Origin: Flexibacter flexilis DSM 6793
GTDB lineage: Bacteria > Bacteroidota > Bacteroidia > Cytophagales > Flexibacteraceae
Direction: 5' to 3'
Assembly (NCBI RefSeq): GCF_900112255.1
Contig: NZ_FOLE01000008.1
Location: 1 to 64,000 of the forward strand
DNA length: 64,000 nt
Below are positions 37,408-45,826 of this stretch, in pieces. Made by a program: the position numbers and the translations under genes. A model generated the notes under the pieces. The model did no database searches, was not told where the DNA came from, and worked only from the letters and a program-made list of their open reading frames with translations. Each line of letters starts with the position of its first letter. The first letter of the stretch is position 1.

Positions 37408-37431
37408 AATTTTTCCAAACCAAACCCAAAC

Positions 37432-37446
37432 TTCCGAAATATGGAA
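37432..37446 (+). promoter_or_regulatory. Candidate upstream activator site 4
   Basis: TTCCGAAATATGGAA has TTCC/GGAA arms with the same 15-base length as the other three sites. Its centre is 77 bp upstream of the -12 element at 37515-37516. Confidence 0.4.
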
Positions 37447-37501
37447 ATACTTCGATTCTTTTTTTATTATAAGCTATTGATTTTCAGTGTTGTATTCGTT
37501 T

Positions 37502-37517
37502 TGGTACGCATTTGGTT
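37502..37517 (+). promoter_or_regulatory. Candidate sigma-54 promoter P4
   Basis: TGGTACGCATTTGGTT shares TGGTACG with promoter P2 and has the same spacing, with GT at -12. The predicted transcription start is near 37528, 15 bases before ATG 37543. Confidence 0.4.
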
Positions 37518-37542
37518 ACATTTATCTGAAAAGCGAAAAACC

Positions 37543-38751
37543 ATGAAAAAGGAACAAAAAAACAAGTTGGCCATTATCGGGACGGTAGGATTGCCAGCCA
37601 ACTACGGCGGTTTTGAAACACTCGCCGAACATCTTGTCGAAAATCTAAGCGACCGTTACGACATTACGGTTTATTGTTCGGGCAAAAAATATCCAAAAGA
37701 AAAACGCCTGCGCTATTACAAAGGTGCACGCTTACAATATTTGCCACTTGATGCCAACGGCGTACAAAGCATTCCGTACGATACGCTTTCGATTTTGCAT
37801 AGTTTGTTTTATGCGGACGTGCTCTTGATTTTGGGCGTGGCGGGAGCTTGGATACTGCCTTTTGTGAAGCTATTCACCAACAAAAAAATAATAATTTCCA
37901 TTGATGGCATCGAATGGAAACGCGATAAATGGAGCAATTTGGCCAAGTTGTATTTGTTCTGGGCGGAGTCGTTGGCGGTGCGTTTTTCGCACATAGATAT
38001 TTCCGACAACGAAGCCATACAAGACTATACAGCAGAACGTTACGGTTCGTTGAGCCGCATTATTGAGTACGGCGCAGACCACACACTCAAGTTGCCATTA
38101 GACGAAGAAACGCGCAAACAATATCCGTTTGTCAATCAATCTTACGCCTTTAAGGTTTGTAGAATAGAACCCGAAAATAACGTACACATTGTACTGGAGG
38201 CTTTTTCCAGAACCCGTAAATTGCCGCTGGTGATTGTAGGCAATTGGGATAAAAGCGAATACGGCCAAAATCTGAAAGTCCAATATAAACACCACGCTAA
38301 TATTTTTATTCTTGACCCCATTTACAACCAAGCCAAACTGGACGTATTGCGCGGCAATGCGGCGTTGTATGTGCACGGACATTCGGCAGGCGGAACGAAT
38401 CCGTCGTTAGTGGAAGCCATGTATTTGGGTTTGCCTGTGATGGCTTTCGGCGTGTCGTACAACCGCGTAACAACCGAAAACAAAGCCTTGTATTTCAGAG
38501 ATTTGGACGATTTGATGGGCTTGCTCGAAAGCGTAGAAGCCGATATGCTCGCGCAGTTGGGTGAGGTGATGGGGCAAATCGCCAAACGCCGCTACACGTG
38601 GGGCACGATTTCCGACAAATACGAACGTCTTGTGGAACAGGCTCTTAGCCAAAAAGAAAAGCCAACGGTATTGCCTGCGGCCAGTGCCATGCAGTATTCG
38701 CAACTTTTGGATAATGGCTGCGCACATCTCAAAACCCTTGATAATTTCTAA
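37543..38751 (+). CDS. DUF1972-type glycosyltransferase (rhamnosyltransferase-like)
   Basis: A 402-residue GT-B enzyme beginning KLAIIGTVGLPANYGGFETL, the hallmark of the DUF1972 N-terminal domain found in rhamnosyl- and related transferases. The C-terminal domain has GGTNPSLVEAMYLGLPVMAF. The frame is open from an ATG at 37441, which would add a 34-residue hydrophobic extension. I prefer 37543 because family members start right at this point and because a sigma-54-like promoter and its upstream palindrome lie within the extension. It is followed after 13 bases by the WecA-like gene. Confidence 0.85.
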   Translation: MKKEQKNKLAIIGTVGLPANYGGFETLAEHLVENLSDRYDITVYCSGKKYPKEKRLRYYKGARLQYLPLDANGVQSIPYDTLSILHSLFYADVLLILGVAGAWILPFVKLFTNKKIIISIDGIEWKRDKWSNLAKLYLFWAESLAVRFSHIDISDNEAIQDYTAERYGSLSRIIEYGADHTLKLPLDEETRKQYPFVNQSYAFKVCRIEPENNVHIVLEAFSRTRKLPLVIVGNWDKSEYGQNLKVQYKHHANIFILDPIYNQAKLDVLRGNAALYVHGHSAGGTNPSLVEAMYLGLPVMAFGVSYNRVTTENKALYFRDLDDLMGLLESVEADMLAQLGEVMGQIAKRRYTWGTISDKYERLVEQALSQKEKPTVLPAASAMQYSQLLDNGCAHLKTLDNF

Positions 38752-38764
38752 ACCACTTACGGCC

Positions 38765-39844
38765 ATGAACCAACTAATGTTTCTTATCCCGCTCTTATCC
38801 TTATTGATTATTCTCTTGATTTTGCCCATGATTCGGGCTGTGGCTCTGAAAGTAAACCTAACGGACATTCCCAATGGCCGCAAAGTACACAGGCAACCCG
38901 TGCCGTTGGTGGGAGGGATTGCCGTATTTGTGGCGGTGAGTTTGGCTCTGACGTTTGCCATGTTTCACGGGTTTCATTTGGGCGAATACGTCAGCATCTA
39001 TTTGGGGGCGACGGTGCTGCTCATTATGGGCGTGGCCGACGACAAATGGGACTTGGGTGCTTCGCTTAAATTGCTGATACAACTCACGTTAGCGCATTAT
39101 ATTTACCTGCAAGGTTTTTATATAGATACACTTTTGGGCGTGTTTGGAATTTATGCCATTCCGCATTGGTTGGAATATGCCCTTACGATTGTGGTGGTGG
39201 CAGGTGTGGTTAATGCCTTTAATCTCATGGACGGAATAGACGGTTTGGCCGCGTCCATTGCCATTTTTACGCTGGCCATGCTCGGAGCGTTTGCGTATAT
39301 GCTCAACTTGCTCAATATCATGTTGATTTGTATGTCGATTATGGGCGCGTTGGTTGGATTTTTGTACTACAATTTTTCCAAAACCCGTAAAATATTTATG
39401 GGTGATGCGGGGTCGTTGGTGCTGGGTTTTGTGATGGTGGTGTTGGCCATTGCGTTGCTACAAAAAGCCGAACAAGCCGCAAGGCCTGATATTATGTACG
39501 GCGGTGTGTTTGCGGTAATGGCTTTGCCCGTACTCGATGCGCTGCGGGTGTTTAAAAATAGAATTAGAAGAGGAAAAAGCCCTTTTGCTGCCGACAAAAC
39601 ACATTTGCATCATTTGTTTTTGGTAACTGGTCTCAAGCACAAATACATTACGTTGCTGATTGCCGCTTTGCTTGTCTTCATTACGCTGATGGGCGTGCTG
39701 ACCAGCTCGCTGACGGGTGTAACGTTTGGGGTTCAGATTGTTTTGCTGGTGTTTAGCCTTACGACCCGAATCCTGAAAACCAAATCCGACATACAACACT
39801 GGCAAGTGAAAATCCGAGAAATGGAACAACAAGGCAATTTATAG
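38765..39844 (+). CDS. Undecaprenyl-phosphate sugar-1-phosphate transferase (WecA/MraY family)
   Basis: A 359-residue polytopic membrane protein of the WecA/TagO/MraY family that loads the first sugar phosphate onto undecaprenyl phosphate. Diagnostic motifs: GRKVHRQPVPLVGG near the N-terminus, MGVADDKWDLG (metal-binding Asp pair), NAFNLMDGIDGLA, MGDAGSLVLGF and KTHLHHLFL. It has about 11 transmembrane helices. ATG 38765 is used; the open frame upstream (from 38630) overlaps the glycosyltransferase gene and is not conserved. It closes the polysaccharide locus and is followed by a terminator. Confidence 0.92.
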   Translation: MNQLMFLIPLLSLLIILLILPMIRAVALKVNLTDIPNGRKVHRQPVPLVGGIAVFVAVSLALTFAMFHGFHLGEYVSIYLGATVLLIMGVADDKWDLGASLKLLIQLTLAHYIYLQGFYIDTLLGVFGIYAIPHWLEYALTIVVVAGVVNAFNLMDGIDGLAASIAIFTLAMLGAFAYMLNLLNIMLICMSIMGALVGFLYYNFSKTRKIFMGDAGSLVLGFVMVVLAIALLQKAEQAARPDIMYGGVFAVMALPVLDALRVFKNRIRRGKSPFAADKTHLHHLFLVTGLKHKYITLLIAALLVFITLMGVLTSSLTGVTFGVQIVLLVFSLTTRILKTKSDIQHWQVKIREMEQQGNL

Positions 39845-39873
39845 TTTTTCTTTAGGAGATATATTTAAGTGGT

Positions 39874-39910
39874 AGCCAGCCTCGTCCGAAGCGATTAGGG
39901 TGGCTTTTTT
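39874..39910 (+). terminator. Terminator of the exopolysaccharide locus
   Basis: AGCCAGCC (39874-39881) pairs with GGGTGGCT (39898-39905) with one G-U pair, followed by TTTTTT. Confidence 0.65.
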
Positions 39911-39917
39911 GTTGAAT

Positions 39918-40210
39918 GAAAACCCCCTCTAAGGAGGACTTGAACAGGAATTGCAGGGGTGAAATATTCAAACCCTTCCTAAATCCTCCCCAAGGGGAGG
40001 ACTTTAACAGGAATTGCAGGTTGGATAACAGGAGTCGCGGGAAGAAAATATTCAAACCCTTCCTAAATCCTCCCCTTGGAGAGGACTTTAACAGAAGTTG
40101 CAGGTTGGATATGTGGTTTGTGAGGACACAGACCACGGGAGGGGAAGGATAAATATTCAAACCCCTCCTAAATCCTCCCCAAGGGGAGGACTTTAATAGG
40201 AATTGCGGAT
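39918..40210 (+). repeat. Cluster of four short repeats with CCTCCCC-GGGGAGG core
   Basis: About 60-base units of the form AAATATTCAAACCCTTCC...CAGGAATTGCAGG occur at about 39962-40025, 40047-40109 and 40151-40210. A truncated copy lies at 39918-39960. Each full copy has the palindromic core CCTCCCC-AA-GGGGAGG or a variant. Apparent reading frames across them are artefacts of the repeats. Confidence 0.8.
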
Positions 40211-40215
40211 TTAAG

Positions 40216-40240
40216 GATACGCACAACCGTGCGTATCTAC
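40216..40240 (-). repeat. REP-like hairpin with GTAG foot
   Basis: GATACGCAC-AACC-GTGCGTATC (40216-40237) is a perfect 9-bp hairpin. On the minus strand it is preceded by GTAG, the arrangement recognised by REP-associated transposases. No such transposase gene is in the window. Confidence 0.5.
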
Positions 40241-40277
40241 TAACAAAAACCATAGCCCAGCGGCGAGGGAATAAAAA

Positions 40278-40300
40278 ATGGCCTGCGAGATACAGGCCAT
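40278..40300 (-). terminator. Terminator downstream of the PD-(D/E)XK gene
   Basis: ATGGCCTG and CAGGCCAT pair perfectly; on the minus strand the stem is followed by a run of six T. It lies about 60 bases after the stop codon at 40361. Confidence 0.7.
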
Positions 40301-40360
40301 GGGGGAACACTGAACGTGATTTTACTGAAAAACTCGCCAAACGTATGTTATGAGCTGCAC

Positions 40361-41275
40361 CTATTTAAAGAGCTCGTTGAAATTCATATAAATGTTTCCT
40401 GTTTCGCTTGCCTTTCTGCGCTTTTTAAACAATAAATCGGTTAATGTAATTCTATTTTCAAGCACTGCAAGCAAATCAATTCCATCCATAATTATTATAG
40501 ATTTGAAATCAGTTGAAATTGCTTCTTTGGTAATTCCATCAATTGATATTAATAATCCAGCTGCATTTTTGAATTTCGTTTCGACTTTAAAACAGAATGT
40601 AGCTAAATCACTTCTGTTAACTTCGGTTGCCCATTTAGCTTCCAATAAATAATCTGTATTCTGAAAAGTAAATGCTCCGTCGATTTGTTCGCCATGAATT
40701 TTGAATGAACCTTTAGGTTCAAGGTCAAATAGAAGAAAAAGCTTGTATAAAAATTTCTCAAGCTGAAATCCTCGTTGATTAAAATTTTTATTAACGGCTA
40801 TTGTATTGAATTCATCTTTGAGTTGAAAAAGCTCTAGTTCAAGTGATAAAGCCTTTTTTGTTTTCAGTTCTGCTTTAGCTTTCCTAACTTTAGCTTCTTC
40901 TTGCTCTTTAGTAATTTGAATGAAACCTTTACTTAACGTTCTCAATCTATTTACTGCATCTTTAGCCCTTTTTGTTTTTGTTCCGTCCTCGTCCCAGTAA
41001 GTCAAATTTCCGAAGTCATTAAAATCAGTTACGGCTAAAATTAGATTCATTAAATCAGATTCGTAAATATCAATGCGGTTAGTCATTCGTGTAAGAAGTT
41101 CATTTACAATCCCTCTTTTTGTGGCTGACCAATTTATTGTTGAAACAATTGCGGGATTGTCTATAGTTAGCTTTACAAACTGTTGTAAATCATCTTTTTT
41201 CCAATAGATGACAGATAAGGCTTCTTTAACTGCTGAGATTGCTTCTGGTGATATTTTCTTTTTCTTAACTTCCAT
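40361..41275 (-). CDS. PD-(D/E)XK nuclease-like protein (restriction-endonuclease family)
   Basis: A 304-residue protein not clearly assigned to a named system. The N-terminal 120 residues are helical (AVKEALSVIYWKKDDLQQFV), followed by a charged coiled coil (about 130-175). The C-terminal domain (about 180-290) carries the nuclease signature: E in RGFQLEKFLYKLF, D in GEQIDGAF and the LLEAKW (ExK) motif about 13 residues later. This resembles Mrr-like restriction endonucleases. It stands alone between terminators, is visibly richer in A+T than its neighbours and sits beside repeat elements, all signs of horizontal acquisition. A role in phage defence is likely but not proven. Confidence 0.7.
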   Translation of the reverse strand: MEVKKKKISPEAISAVKEALSVIYWKKDDLQQFVKLTIDNPAIVSTINWSATKRGIVNELLTRMTNRIDIYESDLMNLILAVTDFNDFGNLTYWDEDGTKTKRAKDAVNRLRTLSKGFIQITKEQEEAKVRKAKAELKTKKALSLELELFQLKDEFNTIAVNKNFNQRGFQLEKFLYKLFLLFDLEPKGSFKIHGEQIDGAFTFQNTDYLLEAKWATEVNRSDLATFCFKVETKFKNAAGLLISIDGITKEAISTDFKSIIIMDGIDLLAVLENRITLTDLLFKKRRKASETGNIYMNFNELFK

Positions 41276-41432
41276 TAATTATACGGTTTCTCTTGGTATG
41301 GTTCATAACATCCGTCCAAACGAATCTCATTGCACCAAACAAGCACCTTACTTGCTATTCCTTTGCAAAATCCTAAACTCGAACGATGTTTGCAAATAAT
41401 ATTTATATTTTATTCTGTGGTCAATGAATTAC

Positions 41433-41472
41433 AAACAGGCAGAGCCGCAACTTGTTGCGGCTCTGCCTGTTT
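41433..41472 (-). terminator. Terminator of the RND efflux operon
   Basis: Perfect 18-bp stem (41433-41450 and 41455-41472, core GGCAGAGCCGCAA) with a 4-base CTTG loop, 32 bases after the stop codon of the membrane-fusion gene. It could also stop transcription coming from the other side. Confidence 0.8.
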
Positions 41473-41504
41473 ATTGAGAAATATAAGTGAGGACGGGAGT
41501 TTGT

Positions 41505-42590
41505 TTATTTCACTGCCGTGCCGTCCTTGATTTCTTCGGAGGCGTTTTTGACCAAAACAGCCGAAGGCGTTAGCTCGCCAAATACTTCCACTTTGTCGGC
41601 AAACTCGCGGCCTTTCTGGATGTGCGTGCGTTTGGTTTGGTTGTTTTCGACTTGCAATACAAAATTGCCTTCGCTGGACGCCACCAACGCGGATTTTGGC
41701 ACTACAAAAGTGCTGTCTTTGGCATTGAGTGGCAATAACACTTCGGCCACCATTCCCGGCAAAAGCAGTTTGGATTCGTTGTACACGTCCATTTCGACGC
41801 GTTCGGAACGCAAACGGCTGTCCAATGCGCCTGCTTTACGGGCTATTTTGGCTTTGAATTTTTTCCCCAACAAAGATTTTACGCTAAAAGAAAGCTCATC
41901 GCCGATGCTAAGGTAACCCGTGTAAAGTTCGGGCACATATACCGCCAAACGCAATTTGTTTTGTTGTTGTACCACCAAAAGCGGCAAATCCGAACCTTTT
42001 CCCGCAGGGCCAACATACGCCCCAATGTTTACGTTTCTGGCCGCTACCACGCCATCAAAAGGCGCGTGAATTTGCAAATAGCTTATCAGGTTTTGGATTT
42101 CCTGATAGGCGGCTTTGGCGGCTTGGAGCTGTGCGAAATCGGCGTTTTTCTTGCTTTCGGCCACGTCTAATTCATTTTTAGAAACCGTTCCTTCGGTTTT
42201 GCTGGCCTCCAAAAGGCGGTTGTAAGTGCCGTTGCTGGCCATGTACACGGCTTCTTGGGAATGTAGGCGCGATTTGGCCGCCGACAATTGCGAACTGGTT
42301 TCGGGAGCTTCCAGCACCATGAGCAATTGCCCTTTTTTGACGGTAGAGCCAATATCCACTTTGAGTTCTTTTACAAAGCTGCTGATTTTAGCATAAATAT
42401 TTACCTCCTGAAAACCTGTGAGTTCGGCGGGAAGTCGCAACTCCGTAGAGAGTTTTTCTCTGGCAATTTTGAAGGTTTCGATGCTGGCTTTTTCGCTTGT
42501 CTCGGCTTTTTGGGCTGGCTTTTGTTCGGCACAGCTCACCCAAAGGAAAGACGCTGCGGCCATTGTTATTTTTAGGGTTGTATTTTTCAT
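41505..42590 (-). CDS. RND efflux periplasmic adaptor (membrane fusion protein)
   Basis: A 361-residue lipoprotein (lipobox FLWVSC at about residue 20) of the HlyD/AcrA family. The biotinyl-lipoyl-like halves are visible (VNIYAKISSFVKELKVDIGSTVKKGQLL and IHAPFDGVVAARNVNIGAYV), separated by a helical hairpin, followed by a beta-barrel domain (LAVYVPELYTGYLSIGDEL). It bridges the RND pump and the TolC-like channel. The gene overlaps the pump gene by 4 bases and is last in the operon. Confidence 0.93.
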   Translation of the reverse strand: MKNTTLKITMAAASFLWVSCAEQKPAQKAETSEKASIETFKIAREKLSTELRLPAELTGFQEVNIYAKISSFVKELKVDIGSTVKKGQLLMVLEAPETSSQLSAAKSRLHSQEAVYMASNGTYNRLLEASKTEGTVSKNELDVAESKKNADFAQLQAAKAAYQEIQNLISYLQIHAPFDGVVAARNVNIGAYVGPAGKGSDLPLLVVQQQNKLRLAVYVPELYTGYLSIGDELSFSVKSLLGKKFKAKIARKAGALDSRLRSERVEMDVYNESKLLLPGMVAEVLLPLNAKDSTFVVPKSALVASSEGNFVLQVENNQTKRTHIQKGREFADKVEVFGELTPSAVLVKNASEEIKDGTAVK

Positions 42591-45500
42591 TTTGTTGGTT
42601 GGAAAGATGATGGTACATAATGTTTGCTTTCTTCGTCTTCGGGGTCTAAAGACACGGATTGAGTAGAGTTTTTATCCATCATCCAAGCAAAAATCACAGG
42701 CAAAACAATGAGTACGGTAAAAGTCGAGAACAGCAGTCCGCCGATTACGGCACGTCCCAGCGGGGAAGTTTGTTCGCCAGCTTCGCCGTGCCCGATGGCC
42801 ATCGGCAACATACCCACAATCATGGCGATACTGGTCATAATGATAGGGCGTAAACGCAACGAAGCCGCTTCGCGTGCCGACTCCAGCGCGTCGCCGTTTA
42901 CTTTGCGGAGTTGTTCGGCATTGGTTACCAACAACACGGCATTGGCAATGGAAACCCCCACAGACATGATAATACCCATGTAAGACTGCAAGTTAAGCGT
43001 AGAACCTGTCAGCAACAGCATGAGCAAAGCTCCCAACACTACGGCGGGCACGGTGGTCAAGATTACCAGCGAGAGTTTGAAGGATTGGAAATTAGCCGAA
43101 AGCATCAAGAAAATAACCACAATCGCCACCAAAAGACCCGATTCGAGGCTGCCCATTGTTTCGGAAAGCACTTTTGTAAGGCCGATAGGTTCCATAAACA
43201 AACCGCGAGGCAGCTCGCCAAGTGAATTGATAGCCGTTTTAACGGCTTGGTTGGCTGTTCCCAAATCCGTATGGTGAATGTTGGCAGTTACGGAAATGTA
43301 GGGCATTGCACCTAAGTTGTCGTTTTCGCCGTGCGTGTACGAGGGCGTGAGCGTGGCCACGTCGCTAAGCACTGGGCGTGTCGCATTTTTGAGCAAAGGC
43401 ACTTCCTTGATGTCGTTTTCCGTGTTCATTTGGTCGAGTGGGACTTGTACTTGCACGTTGTACGAAAGACCTGCTTTCTCGTCAATCCAAGTGTTTTTTT
43501 CGGTGTAACGAGATGAAGACGTAGAGGCAATCAGCGAACGCGAAACGTCGTTCATGTCCACGCCCAATTGCGCGGCGCGTGTACGGTCTATGTCGATGTT
43601 GAGCGCAGGATATTTGATAGGTTGGCCGATTTGCACGTCTCTGAAAAAAGCCGTTTCGTTGAGCTTGGCAATGAGTTTGTTGGCGTATTGCTCATTAAGG
43701 TTTTTGTTTTTGCCCGCAATTCGAATTTCGATAGGCGTAGGCGAACCTTGACTCAATACTTTGTCGGTCAGTTCGATAGGCTCAAAAGAAACTTTATCGT
43801 TGGGTAATGCTTTGGCCAAACGCTTTCTAAATTCGTCTTTGAAGTTGTCCATGTCGGTATGGTAGTCTTGCAAACCAATTTGGAAAACAGCTTCGTGCGG
43901 CCCTGCCGTGAACAAATAAATAGGCGAAACGGAAAACAAACTTGGGTGCTGTCCCACGTACACCGACGAAATGGCAATATGTTCTTTGCCAATCATTTTT
44001 TCTAATTCTTTCAGGGCGGTGAGGGCGTGTTCTTCGGTGCGTTCGAGGCGTGTTCCGTTGGGCGCACGCAGGCGCATTTGGAACTGGCTTGAATTTACTT
44101 TCGGGAAAACGTCTTGTCCGATATGGCTCAACAACAACACAACTACCGTACTGGCTGCCAGCAAATAGGCAATCGTAATGGGTTTTTTGTAAGAAAATAA
44201 ACGTCCAATAAAGGCCATGAAACGCACACGGAAACGCTCAAATCCACTGAGTTTTCCGTCGTTGTTGAGGTCTTCGCGGTGGCTTAGCTCTTCTTTTTCG
44301 TGGCCTGCGGCGGCTGGGTGGTGCGGCGCGTGTTCTGCATGGCTTTTCATCAACCAATTGGCCATAATGGGCACAAAAGTTTGAGATAAAAGAAACGAAA
44401 ACACCATCGAAAAGCCAATGGCTAAGGCCAACGGCAAAAACAACGCGCCTGGTATGCCTGCCATCGTGAAGGCGGGAGCAAACACGGCCAAAATACACAA
44501 TAGAATCAGCAATTTGGGCAAGGCGATTTCTTTACAAGCGTCCCAAATGGCCAAGGCTTTTGGTTTGCCCATGTCGAAATGTTGGTGAATGTTTTCGATG
44601 GTTACGGTACTTTCATCTACCAGAATTCCGATGGCCAGAGCCAAACCGCTCAAAGACATGAGGTTGATGGTTTGACCAAACAATTTGAGAAACAAAACCC
44701 CCGAAATAATGGAAATCGGAATGGTCATAATCACGATGAGGGCGGCGCGTCGGTCACCCAAAAAGAGCAACACCATTAGGCCAGTGAGTATCGCCCCGAT
44801 GACCCCTTCCGTTACCAAACTTTTTACGGCGTTGATTACGTGTACGGACTGGTCAAACTCATACGAAATACTCACGTCTTCGGGCAAGGTGCTTTGTATT
44901 TTGGGTAATTGCGCTTTTAGGTTTTTCACTACGTCCCAAGTGGAAGCGTCGCCCGCTTTGGCAATGCTCACATATACAGAGCGTTTGCCATTGACGAGGG
45001 CATAACCTGCCGTAATGTCTGCGCCGTCTTTTACGTTGGCCACATCGCCCAAATATAGGTTGCTCACACCGCCTTTAAACAAAGGTATTTTCTCAAAATC
45101 TTTTACACTTTTGATGGTGTTGTTGGTGGGCGTGATGTAGTTCAAATCCCCGATGCGGACGTTCCCAGACGGTGCGGTTTGGTTGTTGAGGCGAATAGCT
45201 TCTACGATTTGGTCGGGCGTGAGGTTGTGTGCGCGGAGTGCGTCGGGGTTTACGTTTATCTCGATTGTGCGCGGGCTACCACCAAAAGGCGGCGGCGACA
45301 ACAGCCCCGGAATGGACGTAAACGAAGCACGTACATATACGTTGGCCAAATCCTGTAACTCGTTGTTGGTGCGGGTTTTACTGCTCAAAACCAATTGCCC
45401 GACAGGTAAAGACGAAGCATCAAAACGAATAATAAAAGGCGGTTGCGAACCAGGAGGGAAGCCCGCCTGAATCCTGTTGGCTAAGGCGGCGAGTTCGGCG

Positions 45501-45814
45501 GCAGCTTGCGCCATATTCGTATTTTCGTAATAGCTAACTTTCATGAGCGTAAGCCCCTGAATGTTTTTGGTTTCAATGGATTTTACGCCATTGGCAAACA
45601 ACATGATGTTTACATAGTTTTTGGCAAAATAAGACTCCATTTGGTCGGGGGTGTAGCCGCCAAACGGGTGCGCCAAGTAAATTACTGGCAAGTTCATTTT
45701 AGGCAAAATATCTACCTTGATGCTTTGGACGGCTCCAATTCCGAAGAAAACGAGACCCGCCACCAACACCAAAATGGATATGGGTTTGCGAAGTGCGAAA
45801 CGTATTAAATTCAT
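42587..45814 (-). CDS. RND efflux transporter with EF-hand-bearing cytoplasmic loop
   Basis: A 1075-residue proton-driven pump of the AcrB-like RND superfamily with the usual duplicated layout: TM1, porter loop, TM2-6, cytoplasmic loop, TM7, porter loop, TM8-12. The TM4 proton-relay region reads AIGILVDESTVTIENIH, with Asp-Glu where AcrB has Asp-Asp. The loop between TM6 and TM7 is unusual: it is His-rich (HAEHAPHHPAAAGH) and contains a complete EF-hand calcium loop at residues 515-526 (DLNNDGKLSGFE). Metal or drug substrate is unknown. It lies between the TolC-like gene and the adaptor gene and is co-transcribed with both. Confidence 0.93.
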   Translation of the reverse strand: MNLIRFALRKPISILVLVAGLVFFGIGAVQSIKVDILPKMNLPVIYLAHPFGGYTPDQMESYFAKNYVNIMLFANGVKSIETKNIQGLTLMKVSYYENTNMAQAAAELAALANRIQAGFPPGSQPPFIIRFDASSLPVGQLVLSSKTRTNNELQDLANVYVRASFTSIPGLLSPPPFGGSPRTIEINVNPDALRAHNLTPDQIVEAIRLNNQTAPSGNVRIGDLNYITPTNNTIKSVKDFEKIPLFKGGVSNLYLGDVANVKDGADITAGYALVNGKRSVYVSIAKAGDASTWDVVKNLKAQLPKIQSTLPEDVSISYEFDQSVHVINAVKSLVTEGVIGAILTGLMVLLFLGDRRAALIVIMTIPISIISGVLFLKLFGQTINLMSLSGLALAIGILVDESTVTIENIHQHFDMGKPKALAIWDACKEIALPKLLILLCILAVFAPAFTMAGIPGALFLPLALAIGFSMVFSFLLSQTFVPIMANWLMKSHAEHAPHHPAAAGHEKEELSHREDLNNDGKLSGFERFRVRFMAFIGRLFSYKKPITIAYLLAASTVVVLLLSHIGQDVFPKVNSSQFQMRLRAPNGTRLERTEEHALTALKELEKMIGKEHIAISSVYVGQHPSLFSVSPIYLFTAGPHEAVFQIGLQDYHTDMDNFKDEFRKRLAKALPNDKVSFEPIELTDKVLSQGSPTPIEIRIAGKNKNLNEQYANKLIAKLNETAFFRDVQIGQPIKYPALNIDIDRTRAAQLGVDMNDVSRSLIASTSSSRYTEKNTWIDEKAGLSYNVQVQVPLDQMNTENDIKEVPLLKNATRPVLSDVATLTPSYTHGENDNLGAMPYISVTANIHHTDLGTANQAVKTAINSLGELPRGLFMEPIGLTKVLSETMGSLESGLLVAIVVIFLMLSANFQSFKLSLVILTTVPAVVLGALLMLLLTGSTLNLQSYMGIIMSVGVSIANAVLLVTNAEQLRKVNGDALESAREAASLRLRPIIMTSIAMIVGMLPMAIGHGEAGEQTSPLGRAVIGGLLFSTFTVLIVLPVIFAWMMDKNSTQSVSLDPEDEESKHYVPSSFQPTK
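44237..44272 (-). other. EF-hand-like calcium loop within the RND pump
   Basis: These 36 bases encode residues 515-526, with Asp, Asn, Asp, Ser and Glu at loop positions 1, 3, 5, 9 and 12 and Gly at 6, a full match to the canonical EF-hand loop. The His-rich stretch lies immediately N-terminal. Confidence 0.65.
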
Positions 45815-45826
45815 AGCTGGTTATTC

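Noticed and set aside
37441-37542. Upstream ATG extension of the DUF1972 glycosyltransferase
   Set aside because: It would add 34 hydrophobic residues not expected for the family and includes the candidate promoter and its upstream palindrome.
39852-40340. Open frames on both strands across the repeat cluster
   Set aside because: The translated sequences simply repeat the FKPFLNPP-type reading of the 60-base units; they are repeat artefacts.
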